Assembly (NCBI GenBank): GCA_031180825.1 | Contig: JAPSLM010000007.1 | Location: 62,001 to 126,000 of the forward strand | DNA: 64,000 nt | Origin: Paenibacillus sp. | GTDB lineage: Bacteria > Bacillota > Bacilli > Paenibacillales > NBRC-103111 | Direction: 5' to 3' | Part shown: positions 20,333 through 28,720 of the stretch, one piece after another | Numbering within the stretch: position 1 is the stretch's first letter | Layout of the letters: every line of letters begins with the position of its first letter | Program-made: the position numbers and the translations under genes | Notes under the pieces: generated by a model | Told to the model about the DNA's origin: nothing | The model's input: only the letters and a program-made list of their open reading frames with translations | Database searches by the model: none

Positions 20333-21669
20333 ACGTATTCCTCCATCCGCTCCCTGACCTCGGCTGAAATCAGCCAGTCGCCGATCGCATCGGAATATCC
20401 CATGCCTTCGTCCGTCAGGCGCATCGTCCCGTCTTCCAATGTGGCGAACCCGGCGGCCAGCAGCCGGCTCAGCTCGGGACGGTCGGCGAACGGATCGCTG
20501 CCGAACCTCGCTTCATAAGCGCGCCGCTCCAGCCCTTCGCGGTGGAGCAGCGCCTTGATCACGAAACGGCGCTGCTGCTCGGCCAGGTTCAGGACGTAGC
20601 CGTAATCGGCCGTATCGTAGCTTGACGCGGAGACGTAGTCGGCGATAATGCTTTGGGTCGCCTTGTAGCTTACGCCGTAGCGGGAAGCATAATGCACCTC
20701 CCTCGTGTACGAACGCGCGCCGCAGCCCAGACCGACCATCCCTTCCTCCTGACAGCCGTAAGGCAGCAGGTTCTTCCCGGACTTCGCGTCCGGCTTGGCG
20801 AAACGCCGCATCGAGAACGCCTCGTAGCCCCTCTCCTTCAAGCGCCCGCAAGCCGCACGGTACATATCCAGCCGGCGGTCCTGCCCACTTCGGCGCAGCT
20901 CCTCCGGTTTCAAAATCGTGTTCTCGCGCGTATACAGCGGGTAGATGAAAATTTCCTCAGGCTCGTATTCCAACGCCCGATCCAGCGAGTACAGCCACGA
21001 CTTCACCGTCTGGCCGGGCAGCCCGTAAATCAGATCGAGATTGAGCACGGCAAAGTCGTAGCGTTTCAACACTTCCAGCGCACGCCTCACTTCGCCCGGT
21101 TTTTGCGGGCGGTAGATCGCAGCCGCTTCGGCTTCGATGAAGCTTTGAATGCCCATGCTCACCCGGTCGACCTTCCGCTCCTTCAGCAGCTTCATTCGCG
21201 CATCGGTCACGGTGTCCGGGGACGTCTCGACGGAGATCGAGGCACAGTCCGGATCGAGGCCCATGACCTGCTCCGCGATATCGAACAAACGTTCGAGCAG
21301 CCGTTCGTTCAGCAGCGTCGGCGTCCCGCCGCCGATCGCAAAGCGGGAAAACGGCCGATGGGCCACCATGGGCGCCCACTGTCTGGCCTGGCGCTCCAGT
21401 GCGGAGACATACTGCTCGTGCGCGTCGGCGCTCCGGTCCGGCAGCGTAAACAGATTGCAGAAGCCGCACCGGGCCGCGCAGAACGGAATGTGCATATATA
21501 AAAAGAACGACTCCCCGCTTTCCCGCTTCCACAGCTCGTGCAGCGGCAGCGGCGGGTTCAGTTCGCGATAGGCCGTTTTATGCGGATAGGAGTACAAGTA
21601 AGACCGGTACGGCGATGCGGCGATCTGCTCCGACCAGCGCCGGATGTCTTCTGATTCCCGGAATTCCAC
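20323..21669 (-). CDS. STM4012-family radical SAM protein (HemN-like)
   Basis: A 448-residue protein with the HemN-type cluster motif HIPFCAARCGFCNLF (CX3CX2C), the glycine-rich FAIGGGTPTLL and the SISVETSPDTVTDARM segment shared with coproporphyrinogen oxidase-like enzymes, and a C-terminal HemN domain. HemN-like proteins include methyltransferases and heme chaperones, so the name alone gives no reaction. The family name STM4012 is from memory. The GTG at 21667-21669 is chosen because AAAGGAGGGG lies just upstream. The open frame further 5' lacks similarity. Confidence 0.88.
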   Translation of the reverse strand: MEFRESEDIRRWSEQIAASPYRSYLYSYPHKTAYRELNPPLPLHELWKRESGESFFLYMHIPFCAARCGFCNLFTLPDRSADAHEQYVSALERQARQWAPMVAHRPFSRFAIGGGTPTLLNERLLERLFDIAEQVMGLDPDCASISVETSPDTVTDARMKLLKERKVDRVSMGIQSFIEAEAAAIYRPQKPGEVRRALEVLKRYDFAVLNLDLIYGLPGQTVKSWLYSLDRALEYEPEEIFIYPLYTRENTILKPEELRRSGQDRRLDMYRAACGRLKERGYEAFSMRRFAKPDAKSGKNLLPYGCQEEGMVGLGCGARSYTREVHYASRYGVSYKATQSIIADYVSASSYDTADYGYVLNLAEQQRRFVIKALLHREGLERRAYEARFGSDPFADRPELSRLLAAGFATLEDGTMRLTDEGMGYSDAIGDWLISAEVRERMEEYVCV

Positions 21670-21700
21670 TTGATGCCCCTCCTTTGTGTGGCTGTTATAT

Positions 21701-22486
21701 CTACAAAATAAACTCCCGGTACGGCACGTTCCATACGACTTCGTGCGCCAGCCGGTGTCCGTGATACCCGTCCTCGCCGTAAGCGGTCCCGTGATCGGAA
21801 CAGACGATGCAGAACGTCTTGGCCCGCGCACGCATCGCCTCGAACAGCCGTCCGAGCTGTCCGTCCACATAGCGCAGCGCCGCCCGCTGGGTTTCGACCG
21901 AATCGCGCTTGGCGCCGGGCACGAAATAATGGTTCGGACCGTGTATGGCGCTCACGTTCATGAAGAGAAACAGCCTTTGGCCCGGTTCGGCTGCGCCGAT
22001 CAGCTTCAGCGCATGGTTCACCTGATGCTCGGTGGAGCGCGGATTCGTTACGCCGAACGTCTGACGCCAGTAGCTCTCTTGAAAATACGACGGAAGCACT
22101 TTCGCCAGCGCTACTTTTTTCGTAAAAAAAATAACGCCGCCGATACAGATCGTCCGGTATCCTTCCGCGGCAAGGCCGGAGACGATGTCGGGCGTATCGA
22201 ACAGCCAGGTGTTCGGGCTGGTCGGCAGTCCCGTATGTTTCGAATGGAACAGCCGGACATGGCTGGCTTTATCCGTATTCGCGGGCGTCGGCAAAAAACC
22301 GCCGAAGAAAGCGTGATGCGCGGCATACGTAAAGCTGCCCGGCGTATGACGCCTTTCCCAGCCGCCCGTGCCGCACAGGTTGGGGCAGTTCTCTTCCTCC
22401 AGCTTCGCCACGTCGTAGCGCAGCGTGTCAAGCGTCACAAATAAAATGTCGTGCGTGCCGACAATGTCGTTCATATTGATGGTCAT
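21701..22486 (-). CDS. STM4013/SEN3800-family hydrolase (alkaline phosphatase/sulfatase fold)
   Basis: A 261-residue protein of the sulfatase/alkaline phosphatase superfamily. It starts with a metal-binding strand DILFVTLDTLRYD (residues 13-25). The C-terminal metal site is SDHGTAYGEDGYHGH. The usual catalytic Cys/Ser nucleophile motif C/S-x-P-x-R is absent. A GSFTYAAHHAFFGG segment occupies that place. This implies an unusual nucleophile or a non-hydrolytic transfer role. It begins three bases after the STM4014-like stop, in the middle of the operon. Confidence 0.86.
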   Translation of the reverse strand: MTINMNDIVGTHDILFVTLDTLRYDVAKLEEENCPNLCGTGGWERRHTPGSFTYAAHHAFFGGFLPTPANTDKASHVRLFHSKHTGLPTSPNTWLFDTPDIVSGLAAEGYRTICIGGVIFFTKKVALAKVLPSYFQESYWRQTFGVTNPRSTEHQVNHALKLIGAAEPGQRLFLFMNVSAIHGPNHYFVPGAKRDSVETQRAALRYVDGQLGRLFEAMRARAKTFCIVCSDHGTAYGEDGYHGHRLAHEVVWNVPYREFIL

Positions 22487-22489
22487 GCT

Positions 22490-23677
22490 TCATTCATCCT
22501 TTAACATGCGGGTCATTTGCCATTCATAGGTGTCCATTCCTTCGTAACGGACGTTCAGCAGCAGATCGCCGAACGGATTGATATCGACAATATAAGGACG
22601 CAAGCCGCCTTTGGCAAGAAGCACATCGATTCCCGCCACTGCGGAACGCGGAAACAGCGACGCAACCTGCTCCCCGGCCTCGGCCACCGCCTGAACGGCA
22701 GCCGCGGGCAGCCCGAGCTCCTCCAGAGCCGCCCGCTCGTTGCGCAGGTGCAGGTTCGTGATCGGCGTGCGGCTGAGCCGGGCAACCCGGTGGCACGCTT
22801 CGCCGCCGACGACGAGCTGGCGGATATCGAACGCACGCCCGCCATGGGAAGCCTTCTGCACCCACTGCTCGACGTGCATGCCTTGAGCGCCCAGCCAATT
22901 CATGATTTCGCGGATGATCGGGCGTTCACGGTACCTGCGGATACGGCGCGAATTGTAATATATCCGTTCGTACCCATGGCGCTCGAAGCCGATCGTCGTG
23001 TCGGCCAGTTCCGCTCCGGTAGAAGGGTTAATCTGATAAGCCAGCACGCCGGAGGCCGAAGAGCCGAACGCGAGCTTGACGAAGACGCGCCGCATGCCGG
23101 CCCGCTCCATCGCTTCGCGGAGCTGGTCGTAGCTCCGGATGGAGCCTGCCTCCCCGGGAGCCGGCGGAACCCTCACGCCCCGGGAGCTGAGCAGCCTGTG
23201 GCAGCGGCGCTTGTCGAACATGACCGCGATTTCCTGCGGATCGTTCGTCCAGCTCGCTTCGGGCGCCGTATCGGCCAAGTCGGCACGAAACCCGGACAGC
23301 ATACGGCAGAAGCCGCGAAACCATTGCGAAGGGTAGTAGATGCGTCCCGGCTGTTCAGGCAGGTTCCGGGCTGCTTGCGCCGAGATGACCGGCATCGGGA
23401 GAAACTCCGGCAATGGGAACAGCTCGTCCGTTTCCCCGCCGTCGGCCGCGCCGAGCGCGATCAGCTCGCGCTCCACCGGGAAATACTCGCCGGGCGAGTC
23501 CAGCCGGACAAGGACAGGCTTGCCGCCGGTTACCTCCCGCCAGCGGACGCGTCCCTGCAGCAGGTCGAGATAGGGCACGACCTGCGCCGGAGGCATCCCG
23601 AGCCTCCGGCGCGCTTCCTGCAGCATCGTCGTCCTCCGGTTACCGGGATTGCCAACAACAATCAGCGGACGGGGCAT
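22490..23677 (-). CDS. STM4014-family protein with ATP-grasp features
   Basis: A 395-residue protein. The C-terminal two thirds read as an ATP-grasp: FVKLAFGSSASGV for the first lysine strand, VEQWVQKASHGGRAFDIR for the central segment, and AGIDVLLAKGG with YIVDINPFGDLL for the magnesium-binding acid and Asn. ATP-grasp enzymes join a carboxylate to an amine or thiol through an acyl phosphate. The N-terminal 100 residues form a nucleotide-binding-like alpha/beta region. Its ATG directly follows the STM4015-like stop (TAG then ATG). The assignment to the STM4014 family is from memory. The ATP-grasp reading is mine. Confidence 0.85.
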   Translation of the reverse strand: MPRPLIVVGNPGNRRTTMLQEARRRLGMPPAQVVPYLDLLQGRVRWREVTGGKPVLVRLDSPGEYFPVERELIALGAADGGETDELFPLPEFLPMPVISAQAARNLPEQPGRIYYPSQWFRGFCRMLSGFRADLADTAPEASWTNDPQEIAVMFDKRRCHRLLSSRGVRVPPAPGEAGSIRSYDQLREAMERAGMRRVFVKLAFGSSASGVLAYQINPSTGAELADTTIGFERHGYERIYYNSRRIRRYRERPIIREIMNWLGAQGMHVEQWVQKASHGGRAFDIRQLVVGGEACHRVARLSRTPITNLHLRNERAALEELGLPAAAVQAVAEAGEQVASLFPRSAVAGIDVLLAKGGLRPYIVDINPFGDLLLNVRYEGMDTYEWQMTRMLKDE

Positions 23678-24523
23678 CTACTCCGTGACCGCCGGATAGC
23701 GCCAGTCGTCGTCATCGTCGCTCTGCTGCTGGTCGCTGACATCGACGGACATGCCCGACGTTTGCCAGCGTTTTATCATCTCGTCCGACATGTAGTGGTA
23801 GTTCAGGTCGAGGAACGAGAGCTTCCGGACGCGTTCGCTTGACAACAGCGCTTCGGCGCCTTTGTCGCTAAGGGTTCCCAGCGATAAATCGAGCGTATGC
23901 AATTGGTCCAGAATCGGCGAATTCGCAATCTCCATCGCGATTTCGTCTTGAATCTCGCTGTCTTTAAGACCGAGATAGGTCAGCTTGGGAAAGCGTCCCG
24001 GCTCCATAAACGGCTTGATGTCCTCCAGACTGCCGTCGAAGCCGTAGTCCTCTACGCCGAGATAAAGCTCCAGCTTGCGCAGCTCCGGCAGCTCGGCGTC
24101 GCGAAGATCGGCGAGCACTGCCTTGCTCAAGCCGCCGCAGATAATCACCAATTCCTCCAGCCGTTCGTGCTTCAACGGCTTTAAGGACAAGTCGGTGCTG
24201 CCTTTAACCCAGAACGAAGCCAGCTGCGGAAACGCCTCCAGAATCGGAGCCAGGTTCGTCTGCATAATCCACGAAATTTCGCATTCCTCCGAGTCCATAT
24301 CCCCGATAAACAGCTTGCGCAGCGCCGGGAAAGCGTCTTTATGCCCGATCAAGGTATCCACGAACGTATCGGGACCTTCTTCATAGGCTTGTCCCCACGA
24401 GCCGATCGTCAGCTCAACGACCTCCCGGCTCTCGGGCTTCCCGGCCAACTGCTCGATTAACTGATCCATGCGCATTCCAGCTTCATAATCATCATAACCG
24501 ATTTCCAAACGGACTTCCGTCAT
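23678..24523 (-). CDS. STM4015-family leucine-rich-repeat protein
   Basis: A 281-residue protein with six or so leucine-rich repeats between about residues 70 and 250 (LRKLFIG, LEELVIICGG, LRKLELYLG, LTYLGLKDSEI, LHTLDLSLG, LSFLDLNYH). After the last repeat comes a polar, acidic tail with five consecutive Asp, ending WRYPAVTE. The LRR region could bind another protein. The tail looks like an exposed peptide substrate. It is the first gene of the six-gene operon. The ATG at 24521-24523 has GGGAGGG seven bases upstream. Family name from memory. Function unknown. Confidence 0.87.
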   Translation of the reverse strand: MTEVRLEIGYDDYEAGMRMDQLIEQLAGKPESREVVELTIGSWGQAYEEGPDTFVDTLIGHKDAFPALRKLFIGDMDSEECEISWIMQTNLAPILEAFPQLASFWVKGSTDLSLKPLKHERLEELVIICGGLSKAVLADLRDAELPELRKLELYLGVEDYGFDGSLEDIKPFMEPGRFPKLTYLGLKDSEIQDEIAMEIANSPILDQLHTLDLSLGTLSDKGAEALLSSERVRKLSFLDLNYHYMSDEMIKRWQTSGMSVDVSDQQQSDDDDDWRYPAVTE

Positions 24524-24558
24524 CGATAACCCTCCCACAATCTGCCATACTATCTTCT

Positions 24559-24587
24559 AAACTATCATCCGGTATTGGTTTCGTCAA
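24559..24587 (-). promoter_or_regulatory. Possible promoter of the STM4011-4015-type operon
   Basis: On the minus strand TTGACG (24582-24587) is separated by 17 bases from TAGTTT (24559-24564), about 36 bases before the first gene. The -35 box is good and the -10 box poor, so this is tentative. Confidence 0.35.
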
Positions 24588-24669
24588 TCCGAACAAAACG
24601 TGCGTCGTACCGGAGATGCCGGGTCAAGAGATTTTTCATTCACTTTAGAGAATTTTCTGTAAATTTTGT

Positions 24670-24697
24670 TGACAGCGAACAAACGTTTGGTATAATA
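24670..24697 (+). promoter_or_regulatory. Strong sigma-A promoter
   Basis: A perfect TTGACA (24670-24675) and a perfect TATAAT (24692-24697) with a 16-base spacer lie 48 bases before the small gene at 24745. It points away from the radical SAM operon. Confidence 0.85.
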
Positions 24698-24744
24698 GAG
24701 AACAAGAACGCATGTTCCTATTTCCTGAGAGGAGTGTAGATACG

Positions 24745-25041
24745 ATGGTGACGAATGTTAGATTTATCGAACGGGACTACTACAAAAATGTCATGGCGGA
24801 AAATGGAGAAAACCTGACGGAGCAGCAGATCGAAAAAATTTTGGACGCATCCGAGCCGTCCTGGGCCGATCTTACCTTTAAATTTTTCGAGAACGGATCG
24901 ATGATCATCATCGACAACCATACCGAGCTACAAGTCCCTCTCAGCAGTTTGAGCGGAGCGGCATGCGAGTTCTACGCCCAGCAGCGGATTAAGATGATTA
25001 AAGCCAAGCTCAGAAATCAGAAAATTACGGAAGCATCCTAA
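24745..25041 (+). CDS. Unknown small conserved-looking protein
   Basis: A 98-residue acidic-then-basic protein that I do not recognise. It has no membrane segment or signal peptide. The C-terminal part (CEFYAQQRIKMIKAKLRN) is a predicted amphipathic basic helix. The ATG was chosen because AGAGGAG lies about ten bases upstream. An upstream in-frame ATG has no ribosome site. A consensus promoter drives it, which suggests strong constitutive expression. It is divergent from the STM4015-like operon but nothing links the two functions. Confidence 0.75.
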   Translation: MVTNVRFIERDYYKNVMAENGENLTEQQIEKILDASEPSWADLTFKFFENGSMIIIDNHTELQVPLSSLSGAACEFYAQQRIKMIKAKLRNQKITEAS

Positions 25042-25141
25042 ACAAATTAAAGCAAAAAGCCCGCGCGTCTCCGGGGTTGTCCCTTCGTTCCGCAACGGAC
25101 CTCTATTCTTGTTATATTTATACCGACTATACTTGAACAAG

Positions 25142-26380
25142 TTATTCCGCGTAGGCTTTCAGGACAATGACCGCATTGTGTCCGCCGAATCCGAAGGAAT
25201 TCGATATGCCGATCTTTAACTTGGCTTGGCGCGCTTCATTCGGCACGTAATCCAAATCGCAATCCGGGTCCGGTTGTTCCTGATTTATCGTCGGAGGAAT
25301 GATCCCCTGCCCGAGGCTCTTGGCCAATGCAATGGCTTCCGCCCCGCCGGCCGCGCCCAGCATGTGTCCGGTCATGGACTTATTGGCGGTTACCGGAATC
25401 CGGCAGGCGTGTTCGCCGAACAGCTTCTTGATCGCCATCGTTTCGGACTTGTCTCCCAGTTCCGTACTCGTCGCATGCGCGCTGATTACATCCACTTCCT
25501 CCGGCTTCACGTTCGCTTCGCGAAGCGCCGATCTCATGGCCTGGTAAGCCCCGATCCCCTCCGGATGGGTGGCAACGACGTGATAGGCATCGGAGCTGGC
25601 CCCGTAACCAATCACCTCGGCGTAGATTCGAGCGTTCCGACGCTGCGCATGGGAGAGCGACTCCAGTACCACAATACCCGCTCCCTCGGCCATGACGAAA
25701 CCGTCCCGTCCCGCATCGAACGGACGGCTTGCTCTCGCAGGCTCATCGTTTCGGCCGGACAAAGCGGTAGCGTTGCCGAAGCTGGCAAGCGATATTTCCG
25801 TCACGGCGGCTTCCGCACCGCCGGCAATGACCGCATCCGCGCCGCCTGCCCGAATTAGCCGGAAGGCTTCGCCGATGGCCGTATTTCCGATGGAGCATGC
25901 GGTTACCGGAGACAGAGTAGGTCCCAGAGCGCCATATTTTATACTGATCATCGCTGCAGCCATATTCGATATCATCATCGGCACCAGCGTCGGACTGACC
26001 CGCTCCGGTCCCCGGTCGCGCAGAATCCCGTCCTGCTCCAGCAGCGTTTGAATGCCTCCGATGCCCGATCCGACATACACGCCCAGTCTTTCCCGATCTA
26101 TTTTGTCAAGCGCCAAGCCAGAATCGTCCAACGCCTGCTCCGCGGCAGCCAAAGCAAACTGGCAAAACCGATCCATCCGCCGCGCTTCTTTGCGGCCGAA
26201 CCGTGCATCGGCGTCAAATTCCCGGACAAGCCCCGCAATTTTCGTTTTAAAGCGGGATATGTCGAACGTATCGATCCGGCTGATTCCCGATTCCCCCCGG
26301 CACAATCGGTTCCAAAAGGTCTCCACTTCATGCCCGAGCGGCGATATAATTCCCATCCCTGTTAACACGACTCGTTCCAT
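25142..26380 (-). CDS. fabF: Beta-ketoacyl-ACP synthase II
   Basis: A 412-residue thiolase-fold condensing enzyme that extends acyl-ACP with malonyl-ACP in fatty acid synthesis. Catalytic Cys162 in TACSIG, the His of SAHATSTELGD, and the His of KSMTGHMLGAAGG are all present. GSFGFGGHN-type C-terminal motif appears as NSFGFGGHNA. GGGAGG precedes the ATG. It stands apart from any other fab gene and is probably a second FabF copy in the genome or a stand-alone enzyme. Specific chain length is not predictable. Confidence 0.93.
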   Translation of the reverse strand: MERVVLTGMGIISPLGHEVETFWNRLCRGESGISRIDTFDISRFKTKIAGLVREFDADARFGRKEARRMDRFCQFALAAAEQALDDSGLALDKIDRERLGVYVGSGIGGIQTLLEQDGILRDRGPERVSPTLVPMMISNMAAAMISIKYGALGPTLSPVTACSIGNTAIGEAFRLIRAGGADAVIAGGAEAAVTEISLASFGNATALSGRNDEPARASRPFDAGRDGFVMAEGAGIVVLESLSHAQRRNARIYAEVIGYGASSDAYHVVATHPEGIGAYQAMRSALREANVKPEEVDVISAHATSTELGDKSETMAIKKLFGEHACRIPVTANKSMTGHMLGAAGGAEAIALAKSLGQGIIPPTINQEQPDPDCDLDYVPNEARQAKLKIGISNSFGFGGHNAVIVLKAYAE

Positions 26381-26503
26381 CGTATTCCTCCCTTTCGTTC
26401 ATCGGTTACGTCCTATGTTGTCATACTCGTTATCCTATTACAAGTTGCAGTTTATTATAGTATAATGACTACTAGGTTAACGAACGAAAAGGCGGAATCG
26501 AAA

Positions 26504-27370
26504 GTGAATCATCAAACGAGGCTTCAAGCGTTATCGGCTTTTTTGAAGGCACAGCGGGCCAAAGTGCTCCCGCAAACGGTCGGGCTTCCGGCGGGAACGC
26601 GCAGACGCACCCCGGGATTGCGACGCGAGGAAGTTGCCCAACTTGCCGGGGTCAGCCCCACGTGGTATACCTGGCTTGAGCAAGGACGGGATATCAAGGT
26701 ATCCAAATCGGTATTGGACTGCGTCGCCACCGCCCTGCAGCTTACCGTGGACGAGCGCAAATATTTGTTCTCGCTTGCCCTGGAAACCGGAGCAGGCGCC
26801 CATACGCTGGTGGAAGAGCTGTCCGAGATCAGCCCCTCGCTGAGGAGAATATTGCAGGAGCTGCGCTTTTGCCCGACCATCATCTCCGACCGCCGCTGCC
26901 ATATTGTCGGCTGGAACGAAGCGGCTTCGCATGTGTTTCTCGACTTCCAACACATTCCCGTCGAGCAGCGGAACATGATCCGGTTATTGTTTACACGAAA
27001 AGAATTCCAGCGCCTTGCGGTGAACTGGGAGCATTTTGTCCGCGGTTTTCTTGCTATTTTCCGGGCGTATTACGGACAATACGTGGAGGATGAATGGTAC
27101 GGCCGGTTTCTTGCGGAGATGAAGGAGGTTCATCCGGATTTCGACCGGCTGTGGGAGCAGAGCGAGGTCAGCTCGGCCCCGGAAGTATTAATCGAATTCA
27201 GGCATGCCAAAGCGGGCAAGATGCTGTTTCACCTTACCTCGCTGCAGGTTCAAGGAAGCTCCGATCTGCGATGCAGCATATATACGCCTGCGCCCGATTC
27301 CTCGACGGAAGCGAAACTGAAGCAGTTGATGGAGCGCAGCTTGACGTCGAATGAAACCACCCGCTCGTAA
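26504..27370 (+). CDS. MmyB-type helix-turn-helix transcription regulator
   Basis: About 288 residues. The N-terminal HTH (RRTPGLRREEVAQLAGVSPTW, key pattern RTPGLRREEVA) is characteristic of this actinobacterial/Firmicute family. The C-terminal MmyB-like domain binds a small molecule, in some members a fatty acid. It is divergent from fabF. I place the start at GTG 26504 because AAGGCGG lies eight bases before it and because an upstream in-frame ATG at 26465 falls inside a TATAAT-like sequence. If that ATG is used, 13 residues are added. Regulation of the fabF gene is an inference from the layout. Confidence 0.85.
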   Translation: MNHQTRLQALSAFLKAQRAKVLPQTVGLPAGTRRRTPGLRREEVAQLAGVSPTWYTWLEQGRDIKVSKSVLDCVATALQLTVDERKYLFSLALETGAGAHTLVEELSEISPSLRRILQELRFCPTIISDRRCHIVGWNEAASHVFLDFQHIPVEQRNMIRLLFTRKEFQRLAVNWEHFVRGFLAIFRAYYGQYVEDEWYGRFLAEMKEVHPDFDRLWEQSEVSSAPEVLIEFRHAKAGKMLFHLTSLQVQGSSDLRCSIYTPAPDSSTEAKLKQLMERSLTSNETTRS

Positions 27371-27478
27371 TACGAAACTTCCGTAAATACAACGGTCGCC
27401 GTTGACTGTGCGACATAAGATTGAACGTTTAATCTGAGCGGCCGACTTGGGCCGGATAGCCATATCCCAAAGCGCAGT

Positions 27479-27507
27479 CTGACGATACTTCGCAAATATG
27501 GTACAAT
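27479..27507 (+). promoter_or_regulatory. Promoter of the 71-residue protein gene
   Basis: CTGACG (27479-27484), a 17-base spacer and TACAAT (27502-27507) lie 31 bases before the ATG of the downstream gene. Confidence 0.55.
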
Positions 27508-27538
27508 GAAAACAGCCAAATGACGAAGGAGAGCAGCC

Positions 27539-27754
27539 ATGGCGCGCAATCATAGGTTGGTAACCGATGCGGATTTCCAGGAAGCGATGGAACGCGAAGC
27601 ATCGATCCGCGTATTTCAAGACGACCATGTGGTCGGTTCCGGCGGGGTCATCACCCGCTTCGACAACGATACAGTCGTGATTCAGTCCGGGATCAGCGAT
27701 GTCGCTTATCACCGCAGGGATCTATGCGAATTTTTCGAGATGAGAAAAAGGTAG
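27539..27754 (+). CDS. Unknown 71-residue protein
   Basis: A small soluble protein with alternating hydrophobic residues (IRVFQDDHVVGSGGVITRFDN, VVIQSG) that suggest a small beta barrel, then a helix ending EFFEMRKR. I do not recognise a family. AAGGAGAG lies seven bases before the ATG, a promoter lies upstream and a terminator directly downstream, so it is a genuine monocistronic gene. Confidence 0.75.
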   Translation: MARNHRLVTDADFQEAMEREASIRVFQDDHVVGSGGVITRFDNDTVVIQSGISDVAYHRRDLCEFFEMRKR

Positions 27755-27763
27755 AACACGCCA

Positions 27764-27798
27764 AACAGCCCGTTACTTGAACTCAAGTCCGGGCTGTT
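27764..27798. terminator. Bidirectional terminator
   Basis: AACAGCCCG and CGGGCTGTT with an inner ACTTGA/TCAAGT pair, followed by TTTTT on the plus strand. It separates the small gene from the convergent deformylase gene. Confidence 0.88.
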
Positions 27799-27821
27799 CT
27801 TTTTGGGACGATTCCGCTTCT

Positions 27822-28340
27822 TTAATGCTCAGGCTTGGACAAACGGATAATATCGAACACAGGGACCTTGCGGCCTGTCTCGTCGTGAATAAGCGCATCC
27901 CCTTCAATCTTGTCGATATAAAGCACTCCGTCCAAATGGTCCATTTCGTGTTGAATGCAGCGCGCCAGATATCCTTCCGCTTCGAGAACGAACGTCTCGC
28001 CTTGCCGGTTCAAGCTGCTGATCTTGACTTGACTGGCCCGCTTCACGATACCGGAATGTCCGGGAAACGACAGGCAGCCTTCCAGCCCGATCTGCTCCCC
28101 GGACATTTCCAGCATGACCGGATTGATGAGCTCAATGAGCCCGTCGCCGCAATCCATCACAATCACCCTGCGCAAAAATCCGATCTGCGGCGCCGCAAGT
28201 CCGGCCCTGCCTTCTGCGGCATACAGCGTATCGATCATATCGTCAAGCAGCTTAAGAATTCTCGAATTTACCTCTTCCACCGGCTTGGCCTTTTTTCGAA
28301 GAACCGGGTCGCCGAACGGCAGTATTGTTTTTTCGGCCAT
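27822..28340 (-). CDS. def: Peptide deformylase
   Basis: A 172-residue metalloenzyme that removes the formyl group from nascent N-terminal Met. The three motifs are present: RAGLAAPQ (usually GxGLAAPQ, so the first Gly is Arg), EGCLS with the metal Cys, and HEMDH with both metal His. AGAGGCG precedes the start. GTG at 28343 and ATG at 28340 are both possible and the ATG is preferred. It lies just downstream of a small XRE regulator on the same strand, 21 bases apart, so possibly co-transcribed. It is not next to fmt or priA as a housekeeping copy often is. Confidence 0.93.
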   Translation of the reverse strand: MAEKTILPFGDPVLRKKAKPVEEVNSRILKLLDDMIDTLYAAEGRAGLAAPQIGFLRRVIVMDCGDGLIELINPVMLEMSGEQIGLEGCLSFPGHSGIVKRASQVKISSLNRQGETFVLEAEGYLARCIQHEMDHLDGVLYIDKIEGDALIHDETGRKVPVFDIIRLSKPEH

Positions 28341-28361
28341 CACGTAACGCCTCTTTTCATA

Positions 28362-28607
28362 TTAAATGGATGCGCTTCTGACTTGGGACGGCGTATGCAC
28401 CCACAAGTCGTTCGGTGTACAGTCCAAAGCCGTACATAAAGCGTCCAGCGTCTCGGCTTTCATCTGCTTCGGCTGTCCGGTCAACAGGGCGCTGATCGAA
28501 GGGGCGGACAGTTCGTAGCCTGCTTTTTCCTTCAACAGCCGGGCCAGCGCAGCCCCTGTCCAGACGCCCCGCTCCGCCATCACCTTTCTTAACATCCATA
28601 CGAGCAT
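28362..28607 (-). CDS. XRE/Cro family small DNA-binding regulator
   Basis: An 81-residue protein made almost only of a Cro/C1-type helix-turn-helix (LARLLKEKAGYELSAPSISALLTG with a recognition helix APSISALLTG, then MKAETLDALCTALDCTPNDLW). GGGGGAGG lies upstream of the ATG. Two identical inverted repeats TTAGG-N5-CCTAA lie immediately upstream and are its probable operators, giving autoregulation. The def gene follows and may be under the same control. Confidence 0.87.
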   Translation of the reverse strand: MLVWMLRKVMAERGVWTGAALARLLKEKAGYELSAPSISALLTGQPKQMKAETLDALCTALDCTPNDLWVHTPSQVRSASI

Positions 28608-28631
28608 GAGCCTCCCCCTTCCGAACGTTAC

Positions 28632-28666
28632 TTAGGCAGCTCCTAATTTTATTAGGCAACACCTAA
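28632..28666. promoter_or_regulatory. Twin palindromic operators of the XRE gene
   Basis: TTAGG-CAGCT-CCTAA (28632-28646) and TTAGG-CAACA-CCTAA (28652-28666) are perfect five-base inverted repeats with the same five-base spacer length, 20 bases centre to centre (two helical turns), 25 bases upstream of the XRE start. Confidence 0.75.
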
Positions 28667-28720
28667 TATATCACATCGGCTGCCAATAATAAATAACTTG
28701 GGCGGATTATCATTGAAAAA

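Noticed and set aside
22517..23842. Plus-strand open frame of 441 codons
   Set aside because: Antisense to the ATP-grasp-like gene of the radical SAM operon.
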